Below the pieces are notes generated by a model. It ran no database searches, was not told where the DNA came from, and worked only from the letters and a program-made list of their open reading frames with translations. Shown here in pieces: positions 12,216 through 23,853 of a DNA stretch of 64,000 bases. Both the position numbers and the translations under genes were made by a program. The number at the start of each line of letters is the position of its first letter. Within the stretch, counting starts at the first letter, position 1. This DNA is from Ceratotherium simum simum (lineage: Eukaryota; Chordata; Mammalia; Perissodactyla; Rhinocerotidae): NCBI RefSeq assembly GCF_000283155.1, contig NW_004454166.1, positions 15,708,973 through 15,772,972 on the forward strand, written 5' to 3'.

Positions 12216-13880
12216 TAAGAATAATAAATTTTATAGTAGAATCCTTTCATTAATATCAGGCAAGTCCCAGAGATAATATGAGTTATCTCAGTTTATAACG
12301 GTGATGAGTGATATACCTACATGACTCAGTTGCTTTGGATAGCATTTCTAGCGTCGGTTATGCCTCTTTTGCTGTGAGCATTTATTAAAGCAGATTGTAT
12401 ATTCAGTTCAACAGCAGACTTAAAGGGTGAATACAAATCATTTGAAGAGATCTTGTGGACACAATTAGATCACAGTTCTAAGGAAGAGTAAAGCAAATGT
12501 GAGACACATACTGAAGGAGAGAATAAGGGAGTTGGGTTAGTGGGGGAAGATTATGTAGACGTGAGTTTGGAATTGAAATTGAAAAACAGACACTATTTTA
12601 TTGGCACGAAGACCATGGGAGATTTCTCAGGCTCAGCTTGGGGAAGGTGTGTTGTCGGTGTCCTGGGCGCAGGCGGATGTTGGGGACAACAGGAGGCTGT
12701 GGTTTGGAGTTCCTCTGTGGGAGCCATGAGAGGTGAGGTGAGTTAGGTAAAGTGAAGCCAATTGGCAGGTCACCTTGGTAATTACATTAACTTTTCATTT
12801 TGCTATTTCCCAGCCTTTTAGTGCCTTGTTTGAATACAGAAACATTCCCGAGAGGGTCAGAACCATTAGATAAAGTACAGGTTGGCATTGTTTTTACTTT
12901 GAGGTGGTTTACCTAGATATTTTTCTTCTATCCAAAGACAACAGTTTGAACAGTTTAAGCCTGGTTTTAGTAGATCACACAGTGTGAAGAAAGGCCAGCT
13001 AATGGTTATGGAATTGGTTATCTCTTTGGCAACCAATACTTAAAATAGACACATTGAGGAAAACCAGTCTTCATCTGAAGTAATTTGGCAATTGCAGTTT
13101 AAAATCTGTTTCCTCTTATAAACCAATATGACCTCAATAAAATAAATTTTAAAAAAGAAAAAGAAAAAAGCATATACCCACACACACAAAATAATATGTA
13201 AATAAAAATAAAATCTGTTCCTTCTCCTCTAAAACAGTGTGAGCCTCCCTGGAGCATTCCTCCTTCTTTCGCCTAATATTATTCTCAGTTGACCTTCCAT
13301 TCTGATTCTAAGCTAGCTGATGGGATGTGGAGTCAGGGTTTAAATATCTCTCTATGAATTTGTGAAAATAATTAAAGAAATATGCTAATACCATTTAATT
13401 TAAGCCTCTTCAGGATGACACAAGACATTTGAGACTATGTATTACATAGAAATAACAGCTCTTCATGTGCTGAGGGTAAAGAGAAAGGATATGTAACTTG
13501 TCTTCCCTTCTTTCTTTTTATATTTTTGTTGTTGTTAATAGAAATGCTATCTTTTTCCAGTGAAAATTTTAGATAGAACATTCTGTGTTTTTCTGCCTTC
13601 AGTTTTTTTCCTTCTGTTATTGGAATGCCTGCATTAGTGCATCAGTTAGTAAATATGGCAAAATTGTTGGGATTAAATGCGAGGTTACTGCATTGATTTC
13701 ATGCTAGAAATATTGTTTCCTACTTTATTTGTTCTAATATGTGTATACTTGATAGAAATTTCATTTTTTAAAGTGTTATCTCATAGGAATTTTCTGTTAT
13801 TTAACGTGATCCCAAGACGTAATTCTCTGAAGAAGGGAATGGCAAATTATTTTAATGCCTTTTATTGTTTTTGTTTCTAG
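12216..13880. other. Unassigned intron sequence before the KIAA1958 exon
   Basis: No gene, RNA or confident repeat was recognised. 13130-13210 is A-rich (aataaaataaatttt followed by a degenerate A/CA run) and could be the 3' tail of an old L1. The last 300 bases lead into the acceptor at 13870-13880. Confidence 0.4.
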
Positions 13881-14053
13881 CCTATTCTACTAAGCTCAAC
13901 AAATTTCCTGTATTTAATATTAATGATGACTTGAATGATCTGTGTACCAGTGCAGTAAGCCCAAATACTACCAAAGCCACGCGGTATGCCCTGAATGTGT
14001 GGCGATATTGGTGCATGACCAACGGGCTCAAAGAGCACATGGACATCACCAAG
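13881..14053 (+). CDS. KIAA1958: KIAA1958 penultimate coding exon (start of Crypton-derived domain)
   Basis: The 173-nt exon supplies the last two bases of a split codon and 57 full codons, from YSTKLNKFPVFNIND to EHMDITK. It is bounded by acceptor tttgtttctag and donor aag/gtaaga. The segment SPNTTKATRYALNVWRYWC matches the start of the DUF3504 region, the core-binding-like part of a tyrosine recombinase taken from Crypton transposons and also found in QRICH1, ZMYM2-4 and KCTD1. The exon ends in phase 0, exactly matching the phase-0 start at 23854. Recognition of KIAA1958 comes from close agreement with the mammalian protein as I remember it. The human protein is about 716 residues; its function is not established. 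The open frame beginning upstream at 13865 is intron read-through. Confidence 0.95.
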
Positions 14054-14094
14054 GTAAGAAACTTTTAAGTTTACCTCTGCTTTCAGCCGCCTTC

Positions 14095-15010
14095 ACTGAG
14101 CTTCCAAGAGCCAGGCACTGTGCTAAGCATTGTGGGGAACCCAGAACAGGTGCTTTCTGCCTGGGGAAACTTTGAAAGAACATAAAATAGAAAGAAAAAT
14201 ATCCACAGTACAAACCAGAATTTAATAAGTGTTCTATGAATTTACAGATCAGAAATGCCAAAAAATTCACATGGATGAATTTCATTTTTGTGAGACAAGT
14301 GAAGGGACTGATATTTAAGCTGTATTTTGAGAGAGAGGTAGAATTTCAGTAGAATTGGGTGAAGAAAAGAGTCTTCTAGGCTGAGTGATGTTAGGAAGAG
14401 TAAAATTTGAAGGGGTAGACTCAATTGCCTGCAGCTGAGGCTTCGTATATGGGAACAGTGGACTGTAAAGCTAGATTTTGATAACCCTTAAAGGCTAAGA
14501 TAAAATCTTGTGAATATTGGGAGACCATTGTTTGCTTTGTTTGTAAAGAGAGACTTTGTTTGCAAGATTATTGCAGGCACAGCAGGGAAGGGACTATCAA
14601 AGTAGGGAGGACACTCTTAACCTAAGATCTACAGCTGTCTGAAGGGTTAGGCAAAGGGAAACAACCGAAGTTTTTTGAATGGGAAGGAACGTAATGAAAG
14701 TGATATTTTAGAGAATTTAATACCCTTGGTCCTCAATTTCCCCAGTTATAAAATGAGCCCTTATAATCTCTTCCAACTGGAAATGTTTAGAGGTTTGTGA
14801 ATGGAAGGAAATAATTCTTGGACGTGTAGAGACAAAACAGAAAGATGTTGTATTTTGATGTGGATATCTTGCGTCTAAATCATATAGATGTCCACCAGAT
14901 GGTTATGTCCAATAAGCAGTTGGGGATGTGGGATTTAAAACATGGGAGAAATGTTAAAGCTGGAAGTATAGATTTAAAGGTCTTGCAAATAGAGGTCATA
15001 ATTGAAATGA
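14095..15010 (+). repeat. Ancient interspersed repeat, copy 1
   Basis: Opens with gccaggcactgtgctaagca and closes with phrases such as gcagttggggatgtgggatt. The same wording occurs in copies at 18880, 40490, 46890 and 51390. It is strongly decayed and has no frame. I cannot name the family; it could be a LINE 3' region or an old non-autonomous element. Confidence 0.5.
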
Positions 15011-15118
15011 AAACACTAACTCAAAAAGATATATGCACCCCTGTGTTCATTGCAGCATTATTTACAATAGCCAAGACATGGAGGCAACTTAAGTGTCCAT
15101 AGATGGATGAATGGATAA

Positions 15119-15150
<32 letters not shown>

Positions 15151-15660
15151 GGAATATTATTCAGCCATAAAAAAGAAGGAAATCTTGCCATTTGCAACAA
15201 CATGGGTGGACCTTAAGGGCATTATGCTAAGTGAAATAAATCAGACAGAGAAAGACAGATATTGTAAATTGGTCTCACTTATATGTGTAATCTAAAAAAA
15301 AAACAAAAAACTGAACTCATAGATTCAGAGAACAGATTGGTGGTTGCTAGAGGCAGGGGGAGGGAGCGAGCAAAATGGGTGAAGGTGGTCAAAAGACCTA
15401 GTGATGTAGTGTACAGCCTGGTGACCATAGTTAATAGTCCTGTATTCTATATTTGAAAGTTGCTAAGAAAGTAAATCTTAAAAGTTCTCATTACAAGAAA
15501 AAACATCTTTAACTATGTGTGGGGATGGATGTTAGCTAGACTTATTGTGGTGTTCATTTTGCAATATATACAAATATCAAATCATTATTTTGTACACCTA
15601 AAACTAATACAATGTTGTATGTGAATTATATCTCAATTTTTGAAAAAGTAAAAAAATAAA
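14990..15660 (+). mobile_element. L1 3' end, sense
   Basis: Contains the L1 ORF2 C-terminal and 3'-UTR signature in sense order: gcagcattatttacaatagc, gaatattattcagccataaa, gcattatgctaagtgaaata, ending in an A-rich tail at 15640-15660. Frame is lost by stops and by a CA repeat inside it. Confidence 0.9.
15124..15151. repeat. (CA)n microsatellite
   Basis: About 14 CA units in a row, inside the L1 3' end at a position where L1 copies have a short variable CA/AT stretch. Length is likely polymorphic. Confidence 0.97.
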
Positions 15661-15769
15661 AAGGCAAGACCGAAACCCAGAAGGACCAAACAGTCTTCAA
15701 GTAACTTAACTGTGTCCCAGAATGAAGCTTAAGAATATTTCTAGGAATATATGAATATCCAGAACCCGA

Positions 15770-16790
15770 GAACTAAAATTCACAATGTCTGGCAACTAAA
15801 CAAAAATTATCAGACATGCAAAGAAGCAGGAAGATATATCCCTTAAAGAATGAATCAATCAAAACCAACCCAGAACTGACACAGATTTTAGAATTAGTAG
15901 ACAAAGACATTAAACAGTTATGAGGATAAATAACTGGCCAATAAGCACATGAAAAGATGCTCAACTTCTTTAGACATCAGGGAAATGCAAATCAAAACCA
16001 CATACATTCCACTTTACATCCAGTAGGAAGACCAGAATTTAAAAAAAAAAAAAATTTTTTTTTTTAATGGATAATAACAAGTATTGATGAGGATATAGAA
16101 AAATTGGAACCCTCATACACTTCTGGTGGCAATATAAAATGATGCAGCTGCTTTGGAAACAGTCTGGAAATTCCCCAAAAATTAAACATAGAGTTAATCT
16201 ATCACCCAGCCATTCCACTCCTAGGCATATACCCAAGAAAATTTAAAACATATATCTATACAAGCACTTGCACACAAATATTCGTTGTAGCATTATTTAC
16301 AATAGCCAAAATGTAGAAACAACCCAAATGTCCATCAACAGATGAATGGATAAACAAATGTGGCATATCCATACAATGGAATATTATTTCGCAATAAAAA
16401 GAAATGAAATACTGATACATGCTTACAGCATGGATCAACCTTGAAAATGTTATGCTAAGTGAAATGTCAGAGACAAACGAACAAATATGTGTGATTCCAC
16501 TTATGTAAGGTACCTAGAATAGGCAAGTTCATAGAGACAGAAAGTATAATAGAGGTTACTAGGCACTGAGGGGAGGAGAAGATGTGGAGTTATTGTTTGA
16601 TGAGTACAGTACAGTACAGTTGCTGTTTAGAATGATGAAAAAATTCTAGAAATAAATAGTGGTGGTGGTTGCACAACATTGTGAATGTACTTAATGCCAC
16701 TGAATTGTACACTTATAAATCGTTAAGATGGTAAATTTTATGTTATGTATATTTTACCACAATAAAAAACTCAAGTAAATCAATAAAAAT
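15770..16790 (+). mobile_element. Second L1 3' end, sense
   Basis: A second, different L1 3' end in the same orientation: tgatgaggatatagaaaaat, ccattccactcctaggcata, tccatacaatggaatattat, then a tail near 16760-16790 with aataaaaa. Both elements use sense orientation relative to KIAA1958, which could supply premature polyadenylation signals. Confidence 0.88.
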
Positions 16791-17295
16791 GTAACTATTT
16801 CACTTTTATTAATAATAGTTTTAAAATTCACTTATTCTTATAGACCCCCATCACCATTTCTTCATCTCCACTGACTTTAACCTTTCTAGGCCAGAGGGTC
16901 TTGTCTTCCAGACTTTGTGAAGTCACTATGAAGACAGTTGTCTGTTACTGGAACCCTTTACATTTCCATGCAGGAATCCATGAAGAGTCTCATTTCTCCA
17001 CACCCTCTATGGCTTAGATAACATATACATCCCAGGTGGTGAAAATGTCCCAACCGTCCAGTAGAGTGTGCCTTATCACCACTTCTAGGTACTAATATTT
17101 CTTAGTTTCCCTTGTGTTATCTAGAGGAATAATGGGTGAGGAAGAAGATATATTTCAATCCTCTGTAATCTACTCACATGGGCCACTCAAATTAAATCTT
17201 TTTAATGATAAATTCTTAAGAAACAGGCCAAAATCTTAGAGAATTAGCCAATATTTAGTTAAAAGAAGGAATTGTGGCATCAAGGCCCATGCTCT

Positions 17296-17498
17296 GGGCC
17301 GGCCCCGTGGCTTAGCGGTTAAGTGCGTGCGCTCCGATGCTGGCAGCCGGGGTTCGGATCCCGGGCGCGCACCGACGCACTGCTTTTCCGGCCATGCTGG
17401 GGCCGTGTCCCACATACAGCAACTGGAAGGATGTGCAGCTATGACGTACAACTATCTACTGGGGCTTTGGGGGAAAAATAAATAAATAAAAATTATTA
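17296..17498 (+). mobile_element. ERE SINE, type A tail
   Basis: Head gggccggccccgtggcttag, B-box region gggttcggatcccggg, tail aaataaataaataaaa. Target-site duplication aaggcccatgctct at 17282-17295 and 17499-17512, 14 bp and perfect. Confidence 0.97.
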
Positions 17499-18250
17499 AA
17501 GGCCCATGCTCTTTAATCTCACTTTCTTGGTCTCAATGCAAGATATTTTTAGTCTAGATATGTCTTTAAAGATAGACATTACCTGGCAGGAGACAAGGGA
17601 GGTAACAACTCTTGATCATGGTTTGGCGGCTGGTGATCCTCAAATATAGTTGTTTGTTCAAGAAGGAAAGCAAGGAGTCAAATCAGACTTCAAAATGTCA
17701 TCTAAATAAGCAGAGTGTACACTGCCAGTCTCACGCGGTGATCACTCTATGATCTACTATATGTGATCCACATAGTATGTTTTCTTCACAAATGTGGCCT
17801 AATCCTCACTGATCCATCTCCCTCAAGGTTGCTGTCTCATCAACTTATATATTCCTTAGACTCACTCAGAAAATAGAGCATTTTAAAGTTCAATACCTAT
17901 CTTTCTGAATAAAGTCAGTCATTTTTGTTGTCAGCAATGGTTACTTCAAGATTCGTTTTGTTTTCCTATAAGAGTACTTGTAGTTCATAAGCGTTTTCTC
18001 CATCCCCCTAGACAAGATTATCATGAAGGGGAGTTGGAGACATTCCCCAAAAGTAACTCTTGGCTTTGCTTGTCTTTTAACTCTTTCAAGTGTCAAGGAT
18101 TACTGTGTCGTTCCAGAACTTTGGAATTTGCCAGACAGGTCAATTTTTTTCTTATTTTGTTCTTTCCCACCTGGAGTCATTCACCTCATGACTGAGCTCT
18201 TAATTTTCTTTGGTTATTTATTTACTTTTTGAAGTAAAGCTTTTACTCTT

Positions 18251-18503
18251 TTTCTTTTTTGGTGAGGAAGATCAGCCCTGAGCTAACATCTACTGCCAAT
18301 CCTTCTCCTTTTTTTCCCTTTTTCTCCCCAAAGCCACAGGGGATAGTTGTATGTCATAGTTGCACATCCTTCTAGTTGCTGTATGTGGGACGCCGCCTCA
18401 GCATGGCCGGACAAGTGGTGCGTCAGTGCGTGCCCAGGATCCAAACTCGGGCCGCCAGTAGCGGAGCACATGCACTTAACCGCTAAGCCACGGGGCTGGC
18501 CCC
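18251..18503 (-). mobile_element. ERE SINE, hybrid type C tail (shortened)
   Basis: Reversed copy. The head ends at 18503 (ggggctggcccc), the type A motif lies at about 18325-18350, and one type B unit (gaggaagatcagccctgagc) follows toward the tail. Only part of the B tail is present. A short ctcttt repeat flanks it. Confidence 0.9.
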
Positions 18504-18879
18504 CTCTTTGATTATTTTTCATCAAGGAAGCCAAGTTTATAATCCATGGTGAATTTTGACATGGTAAATCTGTTCAGAGTGGATATGGAAGGAAAACAGT
18601 TCTTGCAATGTCTTTGTAACAAATTGAAGACCTTGGTAACCTGGAGGGATAATCACCAACCGAAACTCAGTCTGAGAAAACTAAGGAGGCAGCCAGCATG
18701 GGCCAGAATGAATGGTTTCTTGTGTGCAAACAATATAAATTTTGTGACTTGACATTTCTCTAGGAATTGCTTTTGCTATGATTTTACTTTGAAACTTGTG
18801 GTATTCTGTGTAAATCAAGAAAAATGTTCTGCAGCCTAAGTCAGCTTGGTTCTCCTGACTCCGAGGTTATTTCATTGAT

Positions 18880-19930
18880 TTAGCCCACATTTATCAGTTC
18901 ATTGGGTATCAGTGATATATTTCAGGCCTTCTGGTATGTGTTGGAGACTCAGTCATGTATAAGATGTAGTTCTTGCCTTCAGGGAGCTTTCAGTTCACTT
19001 TGAGAGACAGACATATAAGTAGAAAAAGACTGTGCAATATGGATAGGGCCATTTTATTAAATAAAATTTAAATTTTATTATGGATGAGATAGGATCTCAG
19101 GTGAGAGAGTAACTTTGCTTAGGAAAGCTGGAGAAGCCTTTATATAAGCAGAATTTGAGCTAGATATGAAATAATTGAATATAAATTTTCCAAATAGAGA
19201 AGGTTAGAAGAAAAAGCATTCTGGGTCAAGGAAGTGCATGTGCAAAGACTTAGGAGCATGAAAAACCCTTGTGGGTTTCTATGAATGGCACAAAGTTCAG
19301 TGAGTCTGGAAAACAGAGTACAAAGAGAACAGATTAGGCTAGAGAAATAGGGTGTGTACCAGTTGTCTATTGCTGCATAACAAACCACCAAAAAACTTAG
19401 TGGCTTAAAGCAGCTATCATTTTATTTGCTCATGATTCTATGGGTTGTACTCAGCTGGGTGATTCTTCTACTGGTCTCACTTGGGGTGCTCAGGTGGGTG
19501 CAGTCATCTGTATATTAGATGGGAGACAGCTTGTCTCTGCTTCATGCGTGTGTGAGGTCTAACTGGCTTCCTCACGTGACAACATAATGTACTAAGACAA
19601 TGGAAGCAGAACCTGTAAGAACCTGTAAGAGGAAAGCAGATGAAAGCAGCATCTCTCGAGGCCTAGGCTTGCAATTCACACCTTGTCACTTCTGCCACAT
19701 TCTATTGGTCAAATTAAGTCATGGCCGGCCCGGATTCCAAGGGTGGGAAAATAGAGTCCACCTCTTGATGGGAGGAGTGGCAAAGTCACAGTGCAAAGGG
19801 GCGTGGGAGCAGGGAGGAGATGAATTGTGGCTGTCTTTGCAAACAGTCTGCCGCAGGGTGGAAGCAGATGGTGAAGACTTGAACGCAAGGTAAACAGTTT
19901 GGAATTTGTCCTAAGGGCAAAAGGAAGCTA
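18880..19930 (+). repeat. Ancient interspersed repeat, copy 2, split by another element
   Basis: The left half (18880-19351) has the same theme as 40490-44760: a gagctttcagttcactttga-like phrase and gtgcatgtgcaaagacttag. It resumes weakly at about 19880-19930 (tttggaatttgtcctaaggg). The element at 19352-19880 sits between the halves. Confidence 0.45.
19352..19880 (+). mobile_element. Medium-reiterated repeat, copy 1
   Basis: Begins tctattgctgcataacaaac and includes gtggcttaaagcagctatca; near the end it has ctattggtcaaattaagtca and gatgggaggagtggcaaagt. A second copy lies at 42655-43190. The family resembles mammalian MER/MLT-class repeats; I cannot name it exactly. A short internal duplication (gaacctgtaa twice near 19610-19630) is present. 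Confidence 0.6.
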
Positions 19931-19959
19931 TCAGCGGTTAGTTGTTTTATTTTTTTTTA

Positions 19960-20390
19960 AACACTAAGGTAATAACTTGCTACTCAGCACCCCTTATTTA
20001 GGAACCATTCCTCTCCTACAATCTCCATGGTTACTGCAGAAGCCATCATGTTAGTACAGTGGCTCACCTTTTGGTCACTTGTCTGGATCCGGAGAGCGCC
20101 AATCAGAATCCTTCCTTTAGATTTTTTTCTACTGAAAATGAGAGTTGGACTCTTGCCAATACCTGAAGCTATGCGATGTAAACCTGGGGGAGTGTGCTGG
20201 GTGCCCATGTTTTGAGCTATATAAAGAAAGCTCCTCTGTACAGAGAAGCAGAGATGAGAGGCAGAGAGAGTCCTGATGGTCTTGGAGTCCGCTAATTCTG
20301 ATATCCTCTTTGCCTAGGCTTATTCGAATTTGGTCTATCTATTGCAACCAGATGAGTCCCAAGTAATACAAGGAAAGGTTAACATCTGCA
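19960..20390 (+). mobile_element. Solo LTR-like fragment (tentative)
   Basis: Contains a TATA-like box (gctatataaagaaag, about 20216) followed by gagatgagaggcagagagag and, near the end, a gagtcccaagtaatacaag phrase. The layout resembles old ERVL/MaLR-type LTRs with a promoter followed by an R-like segment. No viral gene is present. Borders and family are uncertain. Confidence 0.4.
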
Positions 20391-20642
20391 AGTAGGGGGT
20401 TGCAAACGACAACATAAAAATCTGAAACCAGATGAGTTTGGGTGTTATGGTTATTGGGAAGTTATTTTAACTGGTTTTTACTGGTATGTAAGAAAGCTGT
20501 TGCTTTGTATATTTTGTATACAGCTACCCTCCTCTTCCTGATGGCTTTTCACCTGAATCTCTTGGAGTTTCCTACACCAATAATCAGATTATCAGAAAAT
20601 AATTATGCTTGTCTTTTTCCTTTCCTATATGCATGTATACAT

Positions 20643-20644
<2 letters not shown>

Positions 20645-20674
<30 letters not shown>
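20645..20674. repeat. (GT)n microsatellite
   Basis: About 15 GT units in a row (gtgtgt...), in otherwise unassigned intron sequence; likely length-polymorphic. Confidence 0.97.
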
Positions 20675-20675
<1 letters not shown>

Positions 20676-20890
20676 CATTTCTTTTTCTTGTCTTACCTGG
20701 TTGGCTATAACCTTCAGCACAGTGTTATTATAATAGTGATATTCAGCATGCTCATCCTATTCCTGACTTTATTAAAAATATTCTAATGTTTTTGTCTTGG
20801 ATATAATTTTTATAGTTCTTATCTGTAAAATACTCTTCATCATAGAGGATTTTTTTCTTCCAATCTAAATTTATTTCAAATTTATTCATT

Positions 20891-21140
20891 TATTTTTTTG
20901 GTGAGAAAGATTGGCCCTGAGCTAAAATCTGTTGCCAATCTCGCTCTTTTTGCTTGAGGAAGATTGTCCCTGAGCTAACATCTGTGCCAACCTTCCTCTA
21001 TTTCGTATGTGGGACGCTGCCGTAGCATGGCTTGATGCGCCAGCGGTGTGTAGGTCCACGCCCACGATCCAAACCCAGGAACCCCGGGCCACTGAAGCGG
21101 AGCACGCAAACGTAACCACTATGCCACCAAGCCGGCCCCC
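20891..21140 (-). mobile_element. ERE SINE, type B tail
   Basis: Reversed copy from ggtgagaaagattggccctg to the head at 21130-21140 (gccggcccc). The B-box region is altered (cacgatccaaaccc). No clean target duplication was found, which fits an older copy. Confidence 0.92.
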
Positions 21141-21347
21141 TAATTTGAACTTTTTAAAATTTGAAATGGAGATCACATTCTTTCAAATAATTTCAGTAAT
21201 TATCAAGTTCATGTTATTTCTGTTTATTATATGAATGTCAATTATATTAAATTATTTAAGATTGAATCATCCTTATGCTCTGCAGTAATCCCTACCTGTC
21301 TTGATGTAGTTTTGCTTTCCTGCAGTCCTGAATTTGATTTGATAATA

Positions 21348-21487
21348 TAGGCAGTCCTTGTTTTGCGGGGTACTGTGTTAATTGCTACTGGTGCATATTA
21401 GAGCCACATCCTCGTTTTGCATGGTTCTCATGTGCACACATTTTATTTAACATGGTACTAAGACCATGTTAAAACGAAGACCACCTA
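21348..21487. mobile_element. Small TA-flanked DNA transposon (MITE-like)
   Basis: About 140 bp with imperfect inverted ends: taggcagtccttgttttgc on the left and, reversed from the right, taggtggtcttcgttttaac. TA dinucleotides flank both ends (21346-21347 and 21488-21489), as expected for Tc1/mariner-class elements. No transposase is encoded. Confidence 0.65.
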
Positions 21488-21790
21488 TATTTTACTTAGG
21501 GAAGTTTACATTTATATTCATATACTTGGTTGTTTGATATAATATCCATCAGATTTGGCTTAGAAAAAAAAATGAAGAACCTTTCTTTTCCCTATGCTCC
21601 AAAACTGCTGATATACAAAAGAAGGAGTTACTCAGTTTTCCTGGGTTTCTGCCATGTATACATGTTATTAAACTTCATTTGATTTTCTCTTGTTAAAATA
21701 ATAATAATTAAAATTTTTTTAAATAAAATAATACAAAAGAAAAGCTGAACTGATTCCATAAAACCATCTCTTTAGGAGTAATACACATCT

Positions 21791-21983
21791 TTTTTTTTTT
21801 TTTTTGTGAGGAAGACTGGCCCTGGGCTAACATCCAGGCCTACCTCCCTCTACTTTATGTGGGACGCCACCACAGCATGGCTTGACAAGTGGTGCGTCAA
21901 TGCGCCCCGCTATCCGAACCTGCGAACCCCGGGCCATCGAGTCGGAGCACACGCACTTAACCACTGCCCCACCAGGCCGGCCC
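21791..21983 (-). mobile_element. ERE SINE, type B, shortened tail
   Basis: Reversed copy with a 15-bp T-run at the left. The flanks share a 23-bp duplication with two mismatches (21768-21790 and 21984-22006). Only one unit of the B tail remains. Confidence 0.94.
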
Positions 21984-22189
21984 CTCTTTAGGAATAATAT
22001 ACATCTTTGACAATCATTTCACTCTCTTGTTTGGGGCTATTCAGATTTTTTACCTCCATTGAACCAACTTTGGTAATTTATATTTTGCTACAAGATTGTT
22101 CACGCTATTTAGATTTTCAAATTAATATGCATAAAGTATATGACATTTTTCATATTTTCACTATTGTTTAAATGTATATTTCCTTTCCT

Positions 22190-22800
22190 CTTCTTTCTCT
22201 CTCTCTCTCTCTTTCTGACAGACCTGCTAGAAGTTTGCCAGCTTCCTAGGTCTTTTCAAAGATTACATATTTTCATTTTTTATCTATCTCAATTTATATC
22301 TTTTCTAGTTCATTAGTTTATGTTCTATTTTTATTGATTCACTCTACTGTTTTTGAATTTGATTTCCTTTTTCTAGCTTTTTGACTTGAATAATGTTTCC
22401 TTGTTTTCAATAAAATTTTCTACCAAAGTCATTCAAGACTGTGATGTTGTCGGAGTATATCTAGCAACATCTCACGCGTTTTGATATGTAATGTTTTCAG
22501 TTTGGTTCATTTTTCATCAGTAATTCAGTTTTTATTTTCTCTTTGATCCAAGGTCTGTTAGAAGAATGAATGTTACTTGTACAGTTTCTACTTTTAAAAC
22601 ATTTTTTATTGAGACTTTCTTTTGTCCTAGCATATGTATTCAGCTTGAATTGACTATGAGCAAAGTCTAGTTTTCTCTTGATAGCTCCCTCTTGAAAATA
22701 AAGCTTTCTTACCGACCAGCTTCCTTCTCCTCCTACTTTACCCAAATAAGGAGCTCTCTCTAATTGTCAGTATAGTCATAAAGTTTGTCATATCCTTTGA
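22190..22800 (-). mobile_element. L1 ORF2-like fragment, antisense
   Basis: The plus strand reads as reversed L1 ORF2, including tctagctttttgacttgaat and gttctatttttattgattca. Frames are broken. A short (CT)n run lies at about 22195-22213 at its left edge. Confidence 0.6.
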
Positions 22801-22886
22801 ACAAATATTGATATTGAAACCCTATGGATCATTAAGCCAGAGATATTTCTGGACCTATTCAGATAAATTCAAGTGAAAAATCGAGC

Positions 22887-23104
22887 GGGCCGGCCCCGTG
22901 GCTTAGTGGTTAAGTGCGCGCGCTCCACTGCTGGCGGCCCGTGTTCAGATCCCGGGCGCGCACCGCTGCACCGCTTCTCCGGCCATGCTGAGGCCACGTC
23001 CCATGTACAGCAACTAGAAGGATGTGCAGCTATGATGTACAACTATCTACTGGGGCTTTGGGGGAAAAAATAAATAAACAAACAAAAAAAATTAAAAAAA
23101 AAAA
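22887..23104 (+). mobile_element. ERE SINE, type A tail
   Basis: Head gggccggccccgtggcttag, tail aaataaacaaacaaaaa. Flanks aaaaatcgagc (22876-22886) and aaaaatcaagg just after the tail are probably a diverged target duplication. Confidence 0.95.
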
Positions 23105-23365
23105 TCAAGGAGCATTAACTTGCTATGCAAAGTGAACATGTCAGTCGTCTTTCTCTACAGCACCGTGTTTAGTACCAGCAGTACCAAGCAGTATGTACAG
23201 ATATCAAGGAAATTAATGTTGGAATGATTCAGAGTTTAAGTTTAGCTCAGTAATTCTTCAGAGAGAATGGTTGAATTTTGTTGAAGGGGGAGGGAAGGAA
23301 ATGATTTGCTAGAAAAGAGAAGAAGAAAGGGCTTTCCAGAGAGGAATAGTGAAAGTTACAAAGGC

Positions 23366-23525
23366 CAATAATAATAATAATAATAAATATTAAAATATTA
23401 TTATGTTAATATAATATTGTATTGTTATATAAATATATTATCATTATATTAATATATTATTATAGTAACATAATAATGTTATTATAATATTATAAAATAT
23501 GTTATTATATATATGTATATGTGTA
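23366..23525. repeat. AT-rich simple repeat (TAA/TATTA type)
   Basis: Starts with seven ataa-type units and passes into irregular atatta/ttatta repeats with self-complementary stretches, ending near a short tgtatgtg run. Low complexity; it may form cruciforms. Confidence 0.9.
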
Positions 23526-23544
23526 TGTGTTCATTACTATTTAC

Positions 23545-23722
23545 AAACCCTTTCACGTCCACTTCTTTATTTAAGCATTACAATAATCCTTTGAGAAGAT
23601 ATTATTATGTCTCATTTTGCTGCTTGAAACACTGAGGTTTAAAGAGATTAAGTGGAGCCAAGTATGGAACCTAGATCTTCCAGCTTAAAGTTCACTGTCC
23701 TTTCCACTATATCATGCTAAGG
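23545..23722 (-). mobile_element. MIR SINE, antisense
   Basis: The plus strand has reversed MIR wording: tttaagcattacaataatcc, cattttgctgcttgaaacac(tgagg), gttcactgtcctttccact. It lies about 130 bp upstream of the final KIAA1958 exon. Confidence 0.75.
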
Positions 23723-23853
23723 AGTTACCCCTCTAGAGGCCGCAAAATGTCTTGTCCACAGTGCAGCCCCTGGTGAGGATTAGGAGAAGGAAGGAGGGGT
23801 CTGGCCATTTGGGTGTCCTCAAATGTGTAACCTCAGTGTTTGTCTCATTTGAG

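Larger units (their letters stand above)
1..13880 (+). other. KIAA1958: KIAA1958 intron upstream of the penultimate coding exon (partial)
   Basis: This stretch ends in a splice acceptor (tttgtttctag) directly before the exon at 13881. No codons that continue KIAA1958 upstream were recognised, so earlier exons lie before the window. The intron is AT-rich and made mostly of old LINE sequence in antisense orientation with younger SINEs inserted. Bases 1-360 and 10300-11326 show nothing assignable beyond AT-rich sequence and a short moderately GC-rich patch near 10450-10850. Confidence 0.8.
14054..23853 (+). other. KIAA1958: Last KIAA1958 intron (9.8 kb)
   Basis: Runs from donor gtaagaaact at 14054 to an acceptor tgtctcatttgag ending at 23853; the acceptor's pyrimidine tract is short. 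The intron holds two sense L1 3' ends, five EREs, an interrupted ancient repeat, an LTR-like fragment, a TA-flanked DNA transposon and an AT-rich simple repeat, listed separately. Stretches 16800-17295, 17511-18250, 18504-18880 and 20400-20640 show nothing assignable. If this intron were retained after 14053, translation would stop after five codons. Confidence 0.9.

Noticed and set aside
23752..23853. ATG-initiated N-terminal extension of the final KIAA1958 exon
   Set aside because: These 34 codons precede a splice acceptor and resemble no KIAA1958 residues; phase-0 joining with the exon ending at 14053 explains the gene without them.
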